Positions 23,162 to 25,539 of a stretch of DNA of 25,539 nucleotides are shown here, piece by piece. A program made the position numbers and the translations under genes. Source of the stretch: Akkermansiaceae bacterium (GTDB taxonomy: Bacteria; Verrucomicrobiota; Verrucomicrobiia; Verrucomicrobiales; Akkermansiaceae); contig JALZUI010000048.1 of NCBI GenBank assembly GCA_023301545.1, positions 1-25,539 of the forward strand, in the 5' to 3' direction. The notes below the pieces were generated by a model that was not told the DNA's origin, searched no databases, and saw only the letters and a program-made list of their open reading frames with translations. The first letter of the stretch is position 1; each line of letters starts with the position of its first letter.

Positions 23162-25054
23162 ATGATCAATCCTAAATTAGGAACTGCCCTGCGCCTCTTA
23201 GCGCTAATCCTCATCGCCTTTTTAGCAAACTGGTTCATCTCACTCATCCCTGCCGGGAATAAAGGGGTCGACCTAACTGAAGACAAGGTTCACACCATTT
23301 CGGATGGAACCAAAGCAATTCTGAAGGAACTCGACGCCCCCGTCACAATCAATTACTACGCCACGCGGAAAAGTAGCTATTTACCAAAGCAGGTGAAGGT
23401 CTATATGAAGAAGGTTGATAGCTTTCTCAAACAATACCAATCGCTCTCCGAAGGACAAATCCGAATCGTGTACCTCGATCCGCAACCTGATACCGATGCG
23501 GAAGACTCGGCTAATTTAGATGGCATCTCTGGCCAGCGCCTGAATGACGAGAATATTTACTTCGGCCTCAGCGTGCAGTGCCTCGACCAAAAATCTACCA
23601 TTCCCTTTCTGAATCCATCCAATGAAACGATGCTTGAGTTCGACCTCTCCAGCGCAATTTCAGAAGTGGCACTGGCGAACAAGCCCGTTATTGCAATCAT
23701 CTCTCCGCTACCCATCGCGGGCTCGTCGATGCCAGCCATGCCAGGACAACCAGCCCCGCCACAGGCCTGGATGATTCACCAACAGCTCTCTCAGCAATAC
23801 CAAGTCGTCGAACTAGGAATGACTCCAGGTGAAATCTCACCAGCAGAAATCTCCGCCCTATTGGTTATCCACCCTGCGGAGATCACCCCCGAGGCTGAAT
23901 TTTCCATCGACCAATACCTGCTCCAAGGCGGAACAGTTATCGCGGCTCTCGACGCCTTCAGTGTGACCGCAGCGCAATCCCAACCTCTGCCTCAAAACCC
24001 CATGATGCCCGTCAAGCAAGGAGGCATCCCTACGAGCTCTAACCTCCCTACTTTGCTCAAAGCTTGGGGGGTAAACTTCAAGACGGATCAAGTCGTAGCC
24101 GATGCTCGCTACCGAACCCAGCTCCAACAAGGTCTTGCCGTGTCTATCATGAGTCTTCCGCGTGAAGCAATAGTTGATGAAGACGCCATTATCACAAAGG
24201 GTATCAACGACCTCTTTATTCCTTTCGCGGGAACATTCACTCTCAGCGAGGTCACTGGAATAACGAGTACTGTCATGGTGCAAACCTCACCAGAAGCCTC
24301 CTTTGTCGACCCCGAACGCGCCACTCGACTAGACTCGGATCTCGCCTTAGAGATGAAACCTACAGGAGAGCAATACCCGCTTATCGTACGACTCCAGGGC
24401 TCTTTCCCGAGCGCTTTTCCTCTCGGCGCACCCCAGGCTGAAACTGCAGAAAGCACAGAAGACGAAGCATCCCCCATCAACAACTTAACCCAAGCTTCAG
24501 CGGAAGGAACACTCTTCCTCCTCGCTGATACTGACTTCTTTTCGGACCAATTTGGCTACCGTATCCAAAACGTCTTAGGAACTCGCATGGCGACCCCACA
24601 AGGAAGTAACACAGCTTTGGTGCAAAACATTGTCGATCTTTCAGTAGGCTCTAAGCACCTCATCGGCGCTCGCTCCCGAGTCCCTTCACGCCGTCCCTTT
24701 ACTGTCGTTAAGGAAATGGAAGCGAAGTTCGAAAAGATCGCGGGCGAAAAAGTTGCTCAGTTACAAGAGGAAGAACAGCTCGTCATCGAAAAAATCAAAC
24801 AACTGCAGAGCTCAAATCAAGCGAACGGCAGCACCCTAATCAATCCGGGACAACAAGCTGAATTAGCAGGGCTCCGTGAACAAGAGATCGACTTCCGCCG
24901 CCAACTTCGCGACCTACAAAAAGACCTGCAAAGCGAAAAAGACGCGCTATCTAACAAAGTAACTCTGGCAAATGTCGTCATCATGCCTGCACTCATCCTC
25001 CTCATCGGCCTTGCCGTTTACTTCCGCCGCTCGGTCACTACTCGCGCTAAATAA
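23162..25054 (+). CDS. GldG-like ABC transporter auxiliary membrane protein
   Basis: A 630-residue protein of the GldG/ABC-type uncharacterised transport family. An N-terminal helix (about 8-30) is followed by a large extracytoplasmic domain starting 'DLTEDKVHTISDGTKAIL', with 'ITINYYATRKSSYLP' and 'QIRIVYLDPQPDTDAE', typical of the family. The middle part holds a Met/Pro/Gln-rich insert (about 190-205) and 'LLQGGTVIAALDAFS'. Near the C-terminus a Gln/Glu/Lys-rich coiled coil (about 520-600) leads to a second membrane helix (about 605-623), so both ends are in the membrane and the body is periplasmic. It is probably a non-ATPase partner of the ABC transporter. The DUF4340 gene follows 6 bp downstream. 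Confidence 0.88.
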   Translation: MINPKLGTALRLLALILIAFLANWFISLIPAGNKGVDLTEDKVHTISDGTKAILKELDAPVTINYYATRKSSYLPKQVKVYMKKVDSFLKQYQSLSEGQIRIVYLDPQPDTDAEDSANLDGISGQRLNDENIYFGLSVQCLDQKSTIPFLNPSNETMLEFDLSSAISEVALANKPVIAIISPLPIAGSSMPAMPGQPAPPQAWMIHQQLSQQYQVVELGMTPGEISPAEISALLVIHPAEITPEAEFSIDQYLLQGGTVIAALDAFSVTAAQSQPLPQNPMMPVKQGGIPTSSNLPTLLKAWGVNFKTDQVVADARYRTQLQQGLAVSIMSLPREAIVDEDAIITKGINDLFIPFAGTFTLSEVTGITSTVMVQTSPEASFVDPERATRLDSDLALEMKPTGEQYPLIVRLQGSFPSAFPLGAPQAETAESTEDEASPINNLTQASAEGTLFLLADTDFFSDQFGYRIQNVLGTRMATPQGSNTALVQNIVDLSVGSKHLIGARSRVPSRRPFTVVKEMEAKFEKIAGEKVAQLQEEEQLVIEKIKQLQSSNQANGSTLINPGQQAELAGLREQEIDFRRQLRDLQKDLQSEKDALSNKVTLANVVIMPALILLIGLAVYFRRSVTTRAK

Positions 25055-25060
25055 AGACCT

Positions 25061-25539
25061 ATGAAAACCCTCTCCTTACTCTACGGACTAGTTGCAGTTC
25101 TTGCCATCGGGGTCATCCTCGCTAGTAAGTCCCAAAACAAAAACTCAGGCTCCAGTGCGCAGTACGAACGCGGGGCTCAACCCTTTAGTGAAATCGAGAT
25201 CGAACAGGTCTCCTCGATCGAAATCACCGATGGAGAACGCACAACGACCCTCGCCTTAGACAACGGTCAATGGACGGTTACCGAACGTAATGACTACCCC
25301 GCTGACGTCAACAAGCTCCGTTCGGTCATCCAATCATTAAGTTCCATGTCGATAACCCAATCGCTGGAAGCGGGGCCGACTTATGACTCCCGCTTTGGCA
25401 TCGACACCACCGTTACGCTTAAGGATTCTTCGGGGGCGGTTCTCAACACCGTTCAACTAGGAAAGGAAATCGGTAACGAATCACAAGACCTCAACGCTTC
25501 CCTCCTTGGCGGAAATACCGCCAAAGGGCGCTACCTTCG
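25061..25539 (+). CDS. DUF4340 family membrane-anchored protein, 3' end outside window
   Basis: The frame runs from the ATG at 25061 to the right edge without a stop (159 complete codons). A membrane or signal helix covers residues about 4-23 ('LSLLYGLVAVLAIGVILA'). The following periplasmic part shows the DUF4340 repeat: 'IEIEQVSSIEI', 'LDNGQWTVTERNDYPADVNKLRSVIQSL' and 'RFGID.TVTLKD'. DUF4340 proteins regularly close GldA/F/G-like ABC operons, and this one lies 6 bp after the GldG-like gene. Function is unknown. Confidence 0.85.
   Translation, partial: MKTLSLLYGLVAVLAIGVILASKSQNKNSGSSAQYERGAQPFSEIEIEQVSSIEITDGERTTTLALDNGQWTVTERNDYPADVNKLRSVIQSLSSMSITQSLEAGPTYDSRFGIDTTVTLKDSSGAVLNTVQLGKEIGNESQDLNASLLGGNTAKGRYL

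Overview
The window suggests a Gram-negative, LPS-bearing, rod-shaped bacterium of roughly 50% GC. The gene content (MreBCD/PBP2 next to an RNase E/G, a DUF1844 protein beside KdsA, and a GldA/GldG/DUF4340 ABC operon) fits Verrucomicrobiota, perhaps class Opitutae. That placement is inferred from family content and general resemblance only. I see no rRNA, tRNA, CRISPR, integrase or transposase, and no intergenic gap reaches 300 bp, so this looks like a compact chromosomal core region.

Layout. (1) 1-4440, minus strand: a tight operon reading M16 peptidase, DUF1844 protein, KdsA (Kdo-8-phosphate synthase), then an LptC/OstA-like exported protein cut by the left edge. It points to LPS core synthesis and outer-membrane assembly. 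(2) 4535-6386, minus: an M15-type zinc lipoprotein and PabB, each apparently transcribed on its own. (3) 6487-10096, plus: a three-gene locus of a membrane-anchored TPR protein, a secreted protein and a short HscA-like Hsp70. This is the least explained part of the window. (4) 10130-12571, minus: a small secreted basic protein, a divergent dihydropteroate synthase, and a GT28/MGDG-type glycosyltransferase overlapping it by 4 bp. (5) 12686-15200: SufE (plus) converging on an exported thioredoxin-fold YyaL/SSP411 family protein (minus). (6) 15333-21615, plus: the cell-elongation operon mreB-mreC-mreD-PBP2-RNase G, preceded by a possible 34-codon ORF and closed by a strong intrinsic terminator. 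(7) 21697-25539, plus: an ABC ATPase, ABC-2 permease, GldG-like protein and DUF4340 protein, cut by the right edge.

How the genes work together. KdsA and the LptC-like protein serve the outer membrane. MreB, MreC, MreD and PBP2 build the lateral wall, and the M15 lipoprotein probably trims peptidoglycan. PabB and FolP are two steps of folate synthesis. SufE donates sulfur for Fe-S clusters, and the HscA-like chaperone might also act on Fe-S proteins, although no HscB or IscU gene is visible. Several starts were reassigned: MreB to 15442 and the ABC permease to 22427, rejecting TTG codons further upstream.
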